Shown piece after piece: positions 1-6,616 of a stretch of DNA of 10,591 nt. The DNA is from Oscillospiraceae bacterium (GTDB lineage: Bacteria > Bacillota > Clostridia > Oscillospirales > Acutalibacteraceae): positions 1 to 10,591 of the forward strand of contig DNIP01000020.1 of the NCBI GenBank assembly GCA_003499325.1, in the 5' to 3' direction. The notes under the pieces were generated by a model that searched no databases, was not told where the DNA came from, and saw only the letters and a program-made list of their open reading frames with translations. Position 1 is the stretch's first letter; each line of letters opens with the position of its first letter. The translations under genes and the position numbers were made by a program.

Positions 1-1
1 C

Positions 2-439
2 GATAAAATGCTGTTGATGCCCGAGGGCTTCGGCACGACGCCCGAGAACGAGCACACGGTCATCACCACCTCGATCAAGAAGATCAAGGTATTGTCCAAG
101 ATCGCGGTCGCATTCGCCATGGAGCACGGCGCGGATAAAAAGCGCGCCTTGACCTATGGACTGATCGCGGAGGAGCTGGCGATCTTCCTGGCGGAGCATG
201 GCTTTAAGGACGGCGAGAAGCATAATATCAACGCGAGATTGGTCGCGAAGGACGACGACCTGATCATCCGCATGAGGGATGACTGCAAGCCGCTGAATCT
301 GAAGGATTACTACCAAACGCTGTTAGAGACGCCCGAGATCGAGGATGACGAAATCAGCCTCTCGATCGTCTTTAAGATGGCGAAGGACGTCAAATACACC
401 GCGACCTTCGGCGCAAATAATCTGATCGTCAGGGTATAA
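2..439 (+). CDS. C-terminal part of a GHKL (RsbW-like) ATP-binding protein, 5' end outside window
   Basis: The reading frame is open to the left edge, so this is the 3' end of a longer gene; the internal ATG at 8 is not a convincing start because no Shine-Dalgarno sequence is visible before it. The visible ~145 residues resemble the HATPase_c_2/anti-sigma-factor type of ATPase domain. Helices are followed by an N-box-like Ala-Glu-Glu-Leu segment, then a His-Gly-Phe-x-Asp-Gly-x-x-His stretch, a beta strand, and Arg-x-Arg-Asp-Asp-Cys-Lys-Pro in the position of the D-box. From memory, this domain often forms the C-terminus of large clostridial membrane proteins, including MATE-transporter-like ones; the N-terminal part here is unknown. 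It would act in the cytoplasm as a nucleotide-binding regulatory or kinase-like domain. It converges on the acyltransferase gene. The ATPase-like fold call is fairly safe; the parent protein is a guess. Confidence 0.7.
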   Translation, partial: DKMLLMPEGFGTTPENEHTVITTSIKKIKVLSKIAVAFAMEHGADKKRALTYGLIAEELAIFLAEHGFKDGEKHNINARLVAKDDDLIIRMRDDCKPLNLKDYYQTLLETPEIEDDEISLSIVFKMAKDVKYTATFGANNLIVRV

Positions 440-452
440 TACTAAGTATCAT
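437..452. repeat. Copy of dispersed motif TAATACTAAGTATCAT
   Basis: Sixteen bases starting exactly at the TAA stop of the first gene are identical to 10569-10584 (17 identical bases if 436 and 10568 are included). They closely resemble the outer arm of the 69-nt palindrome at 5604-5672. The core ATACTAAGTAT is itself a dyad. Only the outer arm is present here; the sequence then runs into a terminator. It may be the remnant or edge of a palindromic element. Confidence 0.6.
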
Positions 453-456
453 ATAC

Positions 457-490
457 AAAAAAGCAGGGTATCGCACCCTGCTTTTTATTT
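457..490. terminator. Bidirectional intrinsic terminator between converging genes
   Basis: GCAGGGT (463-469) and ACCCTGC (475-481) form a perfect 7-bp stem around a 5-nt loop. It is flanked by an A-run on the left and a T-run on the right, which extend the stem and serve as U-tract in both directions. It ends the plus-strand ATPase gene about 20 nt after its stop and the minus-strand acyltransferase gene about 55 nt after its stop. Confidence 0.9.
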
Positions 491-545
491 TTGCGTGCAT
501 CGCAACGCGATCTGTTTTTTTATTTGAGAGAATCGCTTCCCTCTG

Positions 546-1793
546 TCAGCTTGTGAACGGCTCTATGCCGCACAGGCGCAAGGGCTCCTTACGCAGTACT
601 TCATAGTCGATGCCGACTGAGGAAAGCTCGTTGAGGAAGAGTTCAACGAATCGATCCGCGGAGAAGGTCTGCATGATCGTCAAAAAGAAGTTGTGATCGT
701 TACAGAAGATCTCACAGCCGATATCAAAGACTCCGGGACTCGCGATCACATACACCGCGTCGAGGTACGGATCGAGCACACCCAAGGATCGGCTGTTGAT
801 GTAAGAAACAGAGAATGTCCAGCGTGTGTTTCCCGCGGATTTTGCGATCGCGCCCAGCTTGACGTCCAGCGGCAGTTGTCCCAGCTTGGCGTAGGTCAGC
901 TTTCTGTTCTTCATCGCCCAAAGCGAATTCTCGGGCTGTGCCTGCAGCATCATCTGTCCGCGTGCCGTTGTGCACGACTGCATCAGATCATCCAGTGAGC
1001 GGCTCTTCGGGAAATCAAGCTCGATCACGTTGGCAAACATGCGGTAATTCTCGCGGGCGCCCAGCATCGCCTTGTGATCGATCGCGATCGATACGCTGAC
1101 AGTCTTTTCGTTATCGGGATCGTATTGGCGGGCGGCTCTCGCCAGCAATACCGCGATCATCGCGTTCGGGCTGCCGTCAAAATCTCTGCAGTATCGGATC
1201 AGCTGTGACTCTGCCATCTTGATACAATGGAACTGCTGCCGCGGTTCTCCTTCGACCTTCACCCGATAGAAATCCTCTACGGGCTTTTTGATATACATCG
1301 GCTCCTCTGCCCCGTCGATATCGAGATCAGCAAAGGGATTGCCTGTCTCGGACGCGGGGATCTCGTCACCGGGCAGATGGAACCCTGCGGGATCAAGCGT
1401 CAGACCCGTCTTGCGGCACAGATAAAGATACAGCGTGCTCTTGACATACGGGAGAATGCCCGCGCCGTCGGTAAGAGAATGCGATATCTCAACCGCCAGA
1501 CGCGTTCCTTCATACTTCCATGCTGCCAGATGGTAGTTAGATTCCCGCGAGTTGAAGTTGATCGGTTCCCATGAATTGCGTACCGTCATGGGAAACGTAT
1601 TGGGATCGGGGTAAACGTCGTTGTCCCGCGCGACAGCCTTAACATAGAAATACGGAAAGCGCACGCGCAGCTCCTCCACCACGTCGCTCAGGATAGCGCC
1701 GTCGATCGGTTCCTTGAGCTCAGCGATCACGCTCATGGTATTGGGGTGCTCGGGGGTGGATAAGTATAGCATCGGCTCGAAGAATTCTTTCAT
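546..1793 (-). CDS. Condensation-domain/alcohol acetyltransferase-like acyltransferase
   Basis: This 415-residue protein looks like a member of the CoA-dependent acyltransferase superfamily (NRPS condensation, BAHD, PapA and alcohol O-acetyltransferase type). The key signal is His-Ser-Leu-Thr-Asp-Gly at residues 105-110, which matches the HxxxDG catalytic motif, with His105 as presumed general base. The length fits a single two-lobed domain of about 400-450 residues, and no signal peptide or membrane segment is seen, so it is probably cytoplasmic. It would transfer an acyl group from a CoA or carrier thioester to an alcohol or amine; the substrate cannot be read from the sequence. The start is supported by GGAAGGAG at 1803-1810, 9 nt before the ATG, and by a strong promoter at 1824-1853. 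It is monocistronic, and no NRPS, PKS or carrier-protein gene lies beside it. Superfamily call good, substrate unknown. Confidence 0.75.
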   Translation of the reverse strand: MKEFFEPMLYLSTPEHPNTMSVIAELKEPIDGAILSDVVEELRVRFPYFYVKAVARDNDVYPDPNTFPMTVRNSWEPINFNSRESNYHLAAWKYEGTRLAVEISHSLTDGAGILPYVKSTLYLYLCRKTGLTLDPAGFHLPGDEIPASETGNPFADLDIDGAEEPMYIKKPVEDFYRVKVEGEPRQQFHCIKMAESQLIRYCRDFDGSPNAMIAVLLARAARQYDPDNEKTVSVSIAIDHKAMLGARENYRMFANVIELDFPKSRSLDDLMQSCTTARGQMMLQAQPENSLWAMKNRKLTYAKLGQLPLDVKLGAIAKSAGNTRWTFSVSYINSRSLGVLDPYLDAVYVIASPGVFDIGCEIFCNDHNFFLTIMQTFSADRFVELFLNELSSVGIDYEVLRKEPLRLCGIEPFTS

Positions 1794-1823
1794 CTCGGGG
1801 AGCTCCTTCCTCTAATTTTTTTG

Positions 1824-1853
1824 ATTATAGCGTATATGAGAGGTCGTCGTCAA
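1824..1853 (-). promoter_or_regulatory. Sigma-A-type promoter of the acyltransferase gene
   Basis: On the minus strand, TTGACG (1853-1848) is followed by an 18-nt spacer and a perfect TATAAT (1829-1824). Transcription would start near 1817, giving a leader of about 25 nt that contains the AGGAG ribosome binding site. Confidence 0.85.
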
Positions 1854-1866
1854 GAGGGCTTCATGC

Positions 1867-1901
1867 AATAAAAAAGAGCCCGCGCGATCGGCACAGGCTC
1901 T
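1867..1901 (-). terminator. Intrinsic terminator of the sensor kinase gene
   Basis: Read on the minus strand, AGAGCC (1901-1896) and GGCTCT (1880-1875) pair. An inner GTGC/GCGC pairing is possible, and a run of six T follows, continuing into TATT. It starts about 20 nt after the kinase stop codon and lies just upstream of the next promoter, separating the two genes. Confidence 0.88.
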
Positions 1902-1920
1902 CTGCTATCATATTCTGTGA

Positions 1921-4900
1921 TTACTGCAACAGCTTTTGCAGGGTATCCATCATCTTGGGGATATCGTAGGGCTTGGCGAGGTGGCCGTCCATACCTGCTT
2001 CCAGCGCGATCTTGCGATCCTCTTCAAAGGCGTTCGCCGTGACCGCGATGATCGGGATATTCGCCTTTGCGGGATCGTCCATCTTACGGATCAGCTTTGC
2101 CGCGGTATAGCCGTCCATCACGGGCATCTGGATATCCATGAGGATGACGTCATAGTAGCCCGCAGGCTGGGTCTCCATCTTTTCGACGGCGATCTCACCG
2201 TTAGAGGCGATATCTACCATCAGTCCGACCTCCGTCAGGATGGTTTCGGCGATGATCTGATTCATCTCGTTATCCTCCGCGAGCAGAACACGCTTGCCGG
2301 AAAAATGAGGGATCGGGGTCTCCTCGGGTTGTTCGGCCTTCTCCGTAAAGGGCGCCGCCAGAACGCTTCTCAGCTCGGACATGAACAGCGGCTTGGAGCA
2401 GAACGCGGTAACTCCTGCCTCGATCGCCTCCTCCTCGATATCCGCCCAGTCATAGGCGGTCAGGATGAAGATGGGTGTGTCGTCCCCGATGAGCTTACGG
2501 ATCCGGCGCACGGTCTCGAGACCATTGAGATCGGGCATCTGCCAGTCGATGATATATACCTTGAATTCGTCGGCGCTGTCTAAGGCGTCCTTGGCGCGGA
2601 TCACGGCTTCCTTACCGTAATTCGTCCAGTCGGGACGCATGCCGATCTCACGGAGCATCGAGCATACGGACAGGCAGGTATCGGTATCGTCGTCGGCGAC
2701 CAGTGCGCGCAGGCCGTTGAGCGCGGGGATCGGCTCGGGCTTGATTGGCTCGCCGGTGACGCGGCAGGTGATCGCAACGATGAACTCGCTGCCCTTGCCC
2801 TTCTCGGAATTGACAGTGATCGTGCCGCCCATCATATCGACGATGTTCTTGGTGATCGCCATTCCCAGACCGGTTCCCTGAATACCGCTGACCGTGCTGG
2901 TCTTTTCACGCGTGAACGCGTCAAAGATCGTTTTCTGAAATTCCTCGGTCATACCGATACCGGTATCCTTGATGCGGAATTCAAGGTTCGTCAGCTCCTT
3001 GGAGGAGGAAGGCTTTTCAGACAGGCGGAAGCTGATCATGCCGCCGTTCGGGGTAAACTTGATGGCGTTCGACATGATATTGAGGAGCACCTGATTCAGC
3101 CTGAGCTTATCGGTGATGATATCCTCGTGGATGATATCCTGCGTATCGATGAACAGATCATGCTGTTTGGCGGTGATGTTGGCGTGCACGATCGTCCGCA
3201 GGTCGTGGATTAGATCGGGCAGATGAACCTCGGTTTCCTCCAGCGTCATCTTGCCGCTCTCGATCCGGCTCATATCCAGCACGTCGTTGATCAATGACAG
3301 CAGGTGCTGGCTGGAGACCGATATCTTGCTCAGGTAATCCTTGACCTGCTCCTTGTTATCGATATGTGAAGCTGCCAGCGCGGTAAAGCCGGCGATCGCG
3401 TTCATCGGGGTGCGGATATCGTGCGACATATTGTTGAGGAAGAGGGTCTTTGCCTGGTTGGCGTGCTCCGCCGCTACCAACGCGTTTCTGAGCGCTTCCT
3501 TCTGCGCCTGTTCCTCACGCACCAGATCGGTGACGTCGCTGTGATAGCCTTGCAGCATCTGATAATGCGGCTCGACCTCCTTCGCCGTACCGCCGCAGCG
3601 GACAAACAGGATTCCCTTGGTCGGATGCTCCCAGCGGTAGGTGATCTCGGAGAGCTTGCCCTCGAGCATTTCCTGCACGTTCTTCTGTACCGAATGGACT
3701 TCCTCGGGCAGAATGCGGGAGTACCATGCGTCATAGATCTCTTCTTCCGTAAGCTGTTGTCCCTCGACGCCCAAAAGCTGCATCATCTTGGCGTTGCCGC
3801 GCAGCCGGGGCTTTTTGCCCTCTTCGAAAACGATCCTCCATGTGCCGTAGCCCGCGTCGGAGATAATCTCATCCGTCTGCGCCAATTCGTTTTGGCTCGC
3901 CTGCAGCTCAGCATTCTTCTCCTCGAGTCTGACGCGAGCCGCCTCCTTCTCCTGCATCTGCTTCTTGCTGCGGGCTATGTCGCGGATCAGCAGCAGGATG
4001 ATCACGACGCTGATACCGATGATCACACTGATGAACAGCCCCATATGATCCGTGATGACGTCCCACAGGCTGTAGGAGTACAGATCCTTCGTATAGCGAT
4101 AGGAGATATTCTGCGCGTAGTCGCTGCCGACAACGTTGACGCCGCGGTTGAGCAGCTTTAACAGACCTTCGTTGCCGATCTCGACGCCGAAGCAGCGGTC
4201 ATCGTTGCGCGTCAGCTGGTGCATGGCCAGCTCCTTATATTTGGTGTTTTTCAAAATATCATTCGCACGCAGACCGTTGAGCGTGGTGCAGTTCGCCTCG
4301 CCTGCAACGACCGCATCCAGACACGCGTCGATGCTCGGATAAAAGGTGATCTTCGCGTTCGGAAAACTGGTGCGGACATAATAATACTGCATGCGGTTGT
4401 TCTCGTTGACCGCAAAATGCGTCGGCGTATCGTCCGTATAATTGCCCTTGTAAATCAGCTCGGTCGAAGCGGAAGTGATCGGGATCGACTGATAGATGCC
4501 GTTCTCCTCGGAGAAGTACAAGCCGCCGCCGACAGGGAACGCGACGTCGATCTTAGCCGCCGTTATATCGGCGATCATATCGTCATAGCTTTTATAGCCG
4601 ATATAAGAAGGCTGCAAATCAAAAAGCCCGAGATCCCGCAGCATTTCGGGGATCATATCCTTGACGATACCGGTCACATTACCGTCCTTGTCGGTGTCGC
4701 TGTAGGGCATGTAGTTTTCGAGATAACCAACCTTGAGGGAACGATGCGAGGATAACCACTTTTTTTCGGCAGGGGAAAATGCGCGTGCCGATATCGTGAC
4801 GGGATAATACTTGGTGCCAAGAGAATGCAGCCAGTTCGGCTCCTCGACCGCCATGGTCGACTGGGCTTCATTCAGCTCGCCGAGAAGATCGGAGCGCGCT

Positions 4901-5583
4901 TTGCTGACGCACAGATAATAGTCGGAGGTTCCGAACGGAGCCAACACCTCGGCGTTATTGCGTCCGTAGGTGCCGTCGCCCTCGACCGCGATCACATCGA
5001 GCTCGCCCGCGTCAAACGCAGAGAGCAAATTGCTGTAATCGCTGTATGTCTTAACAGACGCGGTGACCCGATTGTTGTCCAGATATCGGTTCAGCGCCTC
5101 GACCATCGCGCTGTCCAGCACACCGATGGTCTTGGCATTGAGCGTTTCGGGATTGGTCGTGATATCATCCGCGGAGATATGCTTGATGAGGTTATAGGTC
5201 TCATTCCCCATCGGCAATTCGGGATAGCCGATCACATCGGTACGCTCCTGCTTCCACGCAAGACCCGCCAGCAGATCGATCTTGCCGTCGAGAAGCATCT
5301 GATACAGATCGTTGTAATCTCCGTAGACATAGTCGTACCTCCAGCCCGTATACTCGGAGATCTTGCGGTAATACTCGTAGGCGTAACCGTTCTTGATAGC
5401 GCCGTCCTTAGCACCCTCCTGAAAAACCTCATTTTCATAGTAACCGACTCTCACCGTTTTGAGTTCGGTATTCTCGGCGTTGAAGCTCACGGAAAAAGCT
5501 GAGCTGCAAAGGGTCAGAACACAGATGATACAAAGTATCACGCGCGTCGGATTCAATTCGAAACTTTTCAGTTTGCGAAGCAT
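1921..5583 (-). CDS. BvgS-like hybrid sensor histidine kinase with two extracellular solute-binding domains and two receiver domains
   Basis: Large membrane sensor of 1220 residues. Domain order: N-terminal signal/membrane segment (about 14-34); two tandem SBP_bac_3-type solute-binding domains outside the cell (about 42-265 and 283-500); membrane segment (515-534); short coiled coil (about 540-570); PAS-like domain (about 573-690); HisKA with the phosphoacceptor His721 in Ser-His-Asp-Ile-Arg-Thr-Pro; HATPase with N-box Asn835/Asn839, D-box Asp-Thr-Gly-Ile-Gly (873-877) and Gly-rich GTGLGM (903-908); receiver 1 (about 958-1075; acidic pair 964-965, Asp1013, Lys1064); and receiver 2 (about 1097-1218; Asp1150, Lys1204). 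All catalytic residues expected of kinase and receivers are present. There is no HPt or DNA-binding domain, so output needs a partner encoded elsewhere. The ligand is probably amino-acid-like or another small polar solute, by family. ATG is preceded by GGAGGT at a 7-nt spacing. It is monocistronic, with its own promoter and terminator and a long structured leader. Confidence 0.93.
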   Translation of the reverse strand: MLRKLKSFELNPTRVILCIICVLTLCSSAFSVSFNAENTELKTVRVGYYENEVFQEGAKDGAIKNGYAYEYYRKISEYTGWRYDYVYGDYNDLYQMLLDGKIDLLAGLAWKQERTDVIGYPELPMGNETYNLIKHISADDITTNPETLNAKTIGVLDSAMVEALNRYLDNNRVTASVKTYSDYSNLLSAFDAGELDVIAVEGDGTYGRNNAEVLAPFGTSDYYLCVSKARSDLLGELNEAQSTMAVEEPNWLHSLGTKYYPVTISARAFSPAEKKWLSSHRSLKVGYLENYMPYSDTDKDGNVTGIVKDMIPEMLRDLGLFDLQPSYIGYKSYDDMIADITAAKIDVAFPVGGGLYFSEENGIYQSIPITSASTELIYKGNYTDDTPTHFAVNENNRMQYYYVRTSFPNAKITFYPSIDACLDAVVAGEANCTTLNGLRANDILKNTKYKELAMHQLTRNDDRCFGVEIGNEGLLKLLNRGVNVVGSDYAQNISYRYTKDLYSYSLWDVITDHMGLFISVIIGISVVIILLLIRDIARSKKQMQEKEAARVRLEEKNAELQASQNELAQTDEIISDAGYGTWRIVFEEGKKPRLRGNAKMMQLLGVEGQQLTEEEIYDAWYSRILPEEVHSVQKNVQEMLEGKLSEITYRWEHPTKGILFVRCGGTAKEVEPHYQMLQGYHSDVTDLVREEQAQKEALRNALVAAEHANQAKTLFLNNMSHDIRTPMNAIAGFTALAASHIDNKEQVKDYLSKISVSSQHLLSLINDVLDMSRIESGKMTLEETEVHLPDLIHDLRTIVHANITAKQHDLFIDTQDIIHEDIITDKLRLNQVLLNIMSNAIKFTPNGGMISFRLSEKPSSSKELTNLEFRIKDTGIGMTEEFQKTIFDAFTREKTSTVSGIQGTGLGMAITKNIVDMMGGTITVNSEKGKGSEFIVAITCRVTGEPIKPEPIPALNGLRALVADDDTDTCLSVCSMLREIGMRPDWTNYGKEAVIRAKDALDSADEFKVYIIDWQMPDLNGLETVRRIRKLIGDDTPIFILTAYDWADIEEEAIEAGVTAFCSKPLFMSELRSVLAAPFTEKAEQPEETPIPHFSGKRVLLAEDNEMNQIIAETILTEVGLMVDIASNGEIAVEKMETQPAGYYDVILMDIQMPVMDGYTAAKLIRKMDDPAKANIPIIAVTANAFEEDRKIALEAGMDGHLAKPYDIPKMMDTLQKLLQ

Positions 5584-5590
5584 CGGTTGT

Positions 5591-5596
5591 ACCTCC
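5591..5596 (-). promoter_or_regulatory. Ribosome binding site of the sensor kinase gene
   Basis: GGAGGT on the minus strand, 7 nt before the ATG at 5583-5581. It lies only 7-8 nt outside the long palindrome at 5604-5672, so folding of that palindrome could affect ribosome access. Confidence 0.85.
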
Positions 5597-5603
5597 GAAT
5601 ATG

Positions 5604-5672
5604 TTATACTAATATTCCATCAAACGCTTTAACGCAATAAATGTTAAAGTGTTTTAATGAATATTAGTATTA
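5604..5672 (-). repeat. 69-nt near-palindromic element in the kinase leader
   Basis: Arms 5606-5633 and 5643-5670 are inverted copies matching at 24 of 28 positions around a 9-nt AT-rich loop (5634-5642); ends read TAATAC and GTATAA on the minus strand. As RNA it would form one long hairpin between the putative transcription start and the Shine-Dalgarno. On the minus strand its first 23 nt match 10569-10591 at 20 positions, with three adjacent mismatches, and its first 16 nt resemble 437-452. It could be a MITE-like dispersed palindrome, a double-sided operator, or a leader-RNA element. Confidence 0.8.
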
Positions 5673-5676
5673 GCGT

Positions 5677-5716
5677 CAGGCTTGTGTTTACAGCAGCTGC
5701 TGTACTGTGTCGCCTG
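5677..5716 (-). promoter_or_regulatory. Inverted repeat with perfect 16-nt palindrome in kinase leader
   Basis: The perfect palindrome TACAGCAGCTGCTGTA lies at 5689-5704. It is enclosed by a second inverted pair, CAGGC (5677-5681) and GCCTG (5712-5716), with 7-nt spacers on each side. It lies about 15-50 nt downstream of the expected transcription start of the kinase gene and directly before the 69-nt element. It may be a leader hairpin or the operator of a dimeric regulator. Confidence 0.55.
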
Positions 5717-5736
5717 TCATAATCTTATATATCATC

Positions 5737-5765
5737 ATTTTAACATATTGATATATAAAAATCAA
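5737..5765 (-). promoter_or_regulatory. Sigma-A-type promoter of the sensor kinase gene
   Basis: On the minus strand, TTGATT (5765-5760), a 17-nt AT-rich spacer and TAAAAT (5742-5737). Transcription would start near 5730, leaving a leader of about 145 nt that contains both inverted repeats. It sits just downstream of the dockerin terminator. Confidence 0.75.
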
Positions 5766-5786
5766 TTTGTGCTAGTATTAATTCGC

Positions 5787-5830
5787 AAAAAAAGATTGTC
5801 AGCCCTGACCTGAGTCGGGAATGACAATCT
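5787..5830 (-). terminator. Intrinsic terminator of the dockerin cluster
   Basis: On the minus strand, AGATTGTCA (5830-5822) pairs with TGACAATCT (5801-5793). An inner CCCGAC/GTC-A-GGG pairing with one bulge is possible, and seven T residues follow. It begins about 22 nt after the dockerin stop codon. Confidence 0.85.
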
Positions 5831-5852
5831 ATAGATGCTTTCATTTGTAAAA

Positions 5853-6179
5853 TCAAACGACCGGCAGCTCGTATTCGTCATAGGTGAAGGTCTTTCCGAT
5901 GTTATACGGATTATCCAAGCCGACAAGATATCGCTGGATGCGGGATACATCGACGATGCTAGGTCCCTTGCCGTCTACATCGGCGGCGATTTTGACAAAA
6001 GAGGGTGTATCGATACCCGCGATATGCCTCTGGAGCACCGTCACGTCAACTGCGTTGACAACGCCGTTGCCGTCAGCGTCACCGCGCACATATTTGGTGA
6101 GCGCGCCCACAGACAGCGCCGCCGCAAATACGACAGCGACCGAGAGTAATACGCTGATGATCGATTTCAAGGTTTTCAT
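5853..6179 (-). CDS. Small secreted stand-alone dockerin (type I-like) protein
   Basis: A 108-residue protein: an N-terminal signal peptide (Lys-containing start, hydrophobic core about 8-25) followed almost at once by a dockerin module and a 20-residue acidic/aromatic tail. Dockerin repeat 1 (about 33-56) has the EF-hand-like loop Asp34-x-Asp36-Gly-Asn38-Gly and Asp45, then a helix with Gln-Arg-His. Repeat 2 (about 65-88) has Asp67-x-Asp69-Gly-Lys71-Gly; it is one residue shorter than repeat 1 (Asp77 instead of position 78) and has Lys where a calcium ligand is usual. Dockerins bind cohesins to attach enzymes to cellulosomes or cell surfaces; here there is no catalytic domain. I chose the ATG at 6179 because GAGGAG (6192-6187) lies 7 nt before it; the ATG two codons upstream is too close to that site, and the open frame extending to 6392 overlaps the peptidase gene. 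It is the last gene of a cluster, 35 nt after the peptidase stop. Confidence 0.85.
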   Translation of the reverse strand: MKTLKSIISVLLSVAVVFAAALSVGALTKYVRGDADGNGVVNAVDVTVLQRHIAGIDTPSFVKIAADVDGKGPSIVDVSRIQRYLVGLDNPYNIGKTFTYDEYELPVV

Positions 6180-6214
6180 ATCCATTCTCCTCATCTTTTG
6201 AATCCGGGACTGCA

Positions 6215-6616
6215 TTATCTCTGTTTTCTCAGCTTGAAAACAAGTCTGCGATACAGCATGCTGCGATACCACAGGCGCGGCTCCGGGGGCTGTACGGGGA
6301 GCGTCCTGCCGTTTCTGATGATTGCGGTCAGCACGCCGATGATATGGCGGTCGGTGATACCGCGCTCCAAAGAACAACGGTTGTCGCCGCACATCAGATA
6401 TTCGCCGTTTTTGATCCGCATGATACGGTGCAGCACATACCTGCCGTTATCGCGCTTATACAGCGGGATATCGAACCTTTGCAGGGGCTTTTTGACCGCC
6501 TCAATCACCAAGAGATCATGGGGCTGTATCAGCGGATACATACTGTCGCCGACGTTGGTATAAACCAACTTGCCCTGTCGGGCGATGACTTCCTCAAAGG
6601 TCTGCTTCTCAGTCAT
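6215..6616 (-). CDS. S24/S26-family peptidase (ER/SipW-type Ser-His signal peptidase-like)
   Basis: A 133-residue protein with the signature of S26 signal peptidases: Gly-Asp-Ser-Met-x-Pro with nucleophile Ser25, then Leu-His-Arg-Ile with His63 where bacterial type I signal peptidases carry Lys, and a Gly-Asp-Asn motif at 78-80. His in place of Lys is characteristic of the archaeal/ER/SipW branch. Unlike classical signal peptidases it shows no transmembrane anchor; the C-terminus (about 113-133) is strongly basic. It may work in the cytoplasm or be held at the membrane by a partner. Its ATG overlaps the end of the PqqD-like gene by 8 nt (ATGACTGA) and has only a weak, distant Shine-Dalgarno, which suggests translational coupling. 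The neighbours suggest it processes a peptide or the dockerin pre-protein; that is inference. Confidence 0.82.
   Translation of the reverse strand: MTEKQTFEEVIARQGKLVYTNVGDSMYPLIQPHDLLVIEAVKKPLQRFDIPLYKRDNGRYVLHRIMRIKNGEYLMCGDNRCSLERGITDRHIIGVLTAIIRNGRTLPVQPPEPRLWYRSMLYRRLVFKLRKQR

Noticed and set aside
1077..1092. Perfect palindrome ATCGATCGCGATCGAT
   Set aside because: It lies inside the acyltransferase coding sequence and fits the high use of GATC/CGATCG throughout the window's codons; no regulatory context.
3421..5502. Several long plus-strand open frames opposite the sensor kinase (3421-4161, 4219-4755, 4825-5502)
   Set aside because: All lie antisense to a complete, motif-rich kinase gene and show biased, domain-free translations.
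5584..5730. Known riboswitch (for example cyclic di-GMP type) in the kinase leader
   Set aside because: The length and hairpins invite the idea, but I could not recognise the conserved core of any known riboswitch class.
6180..6392. N-terminal extension of the dockerin frame to 6392
   Set aside because: It overlaps the peptidase gene, is basic and featureless, and would bury the signal peptide. GAGGAG before the ATG at 6179 supports the short form.
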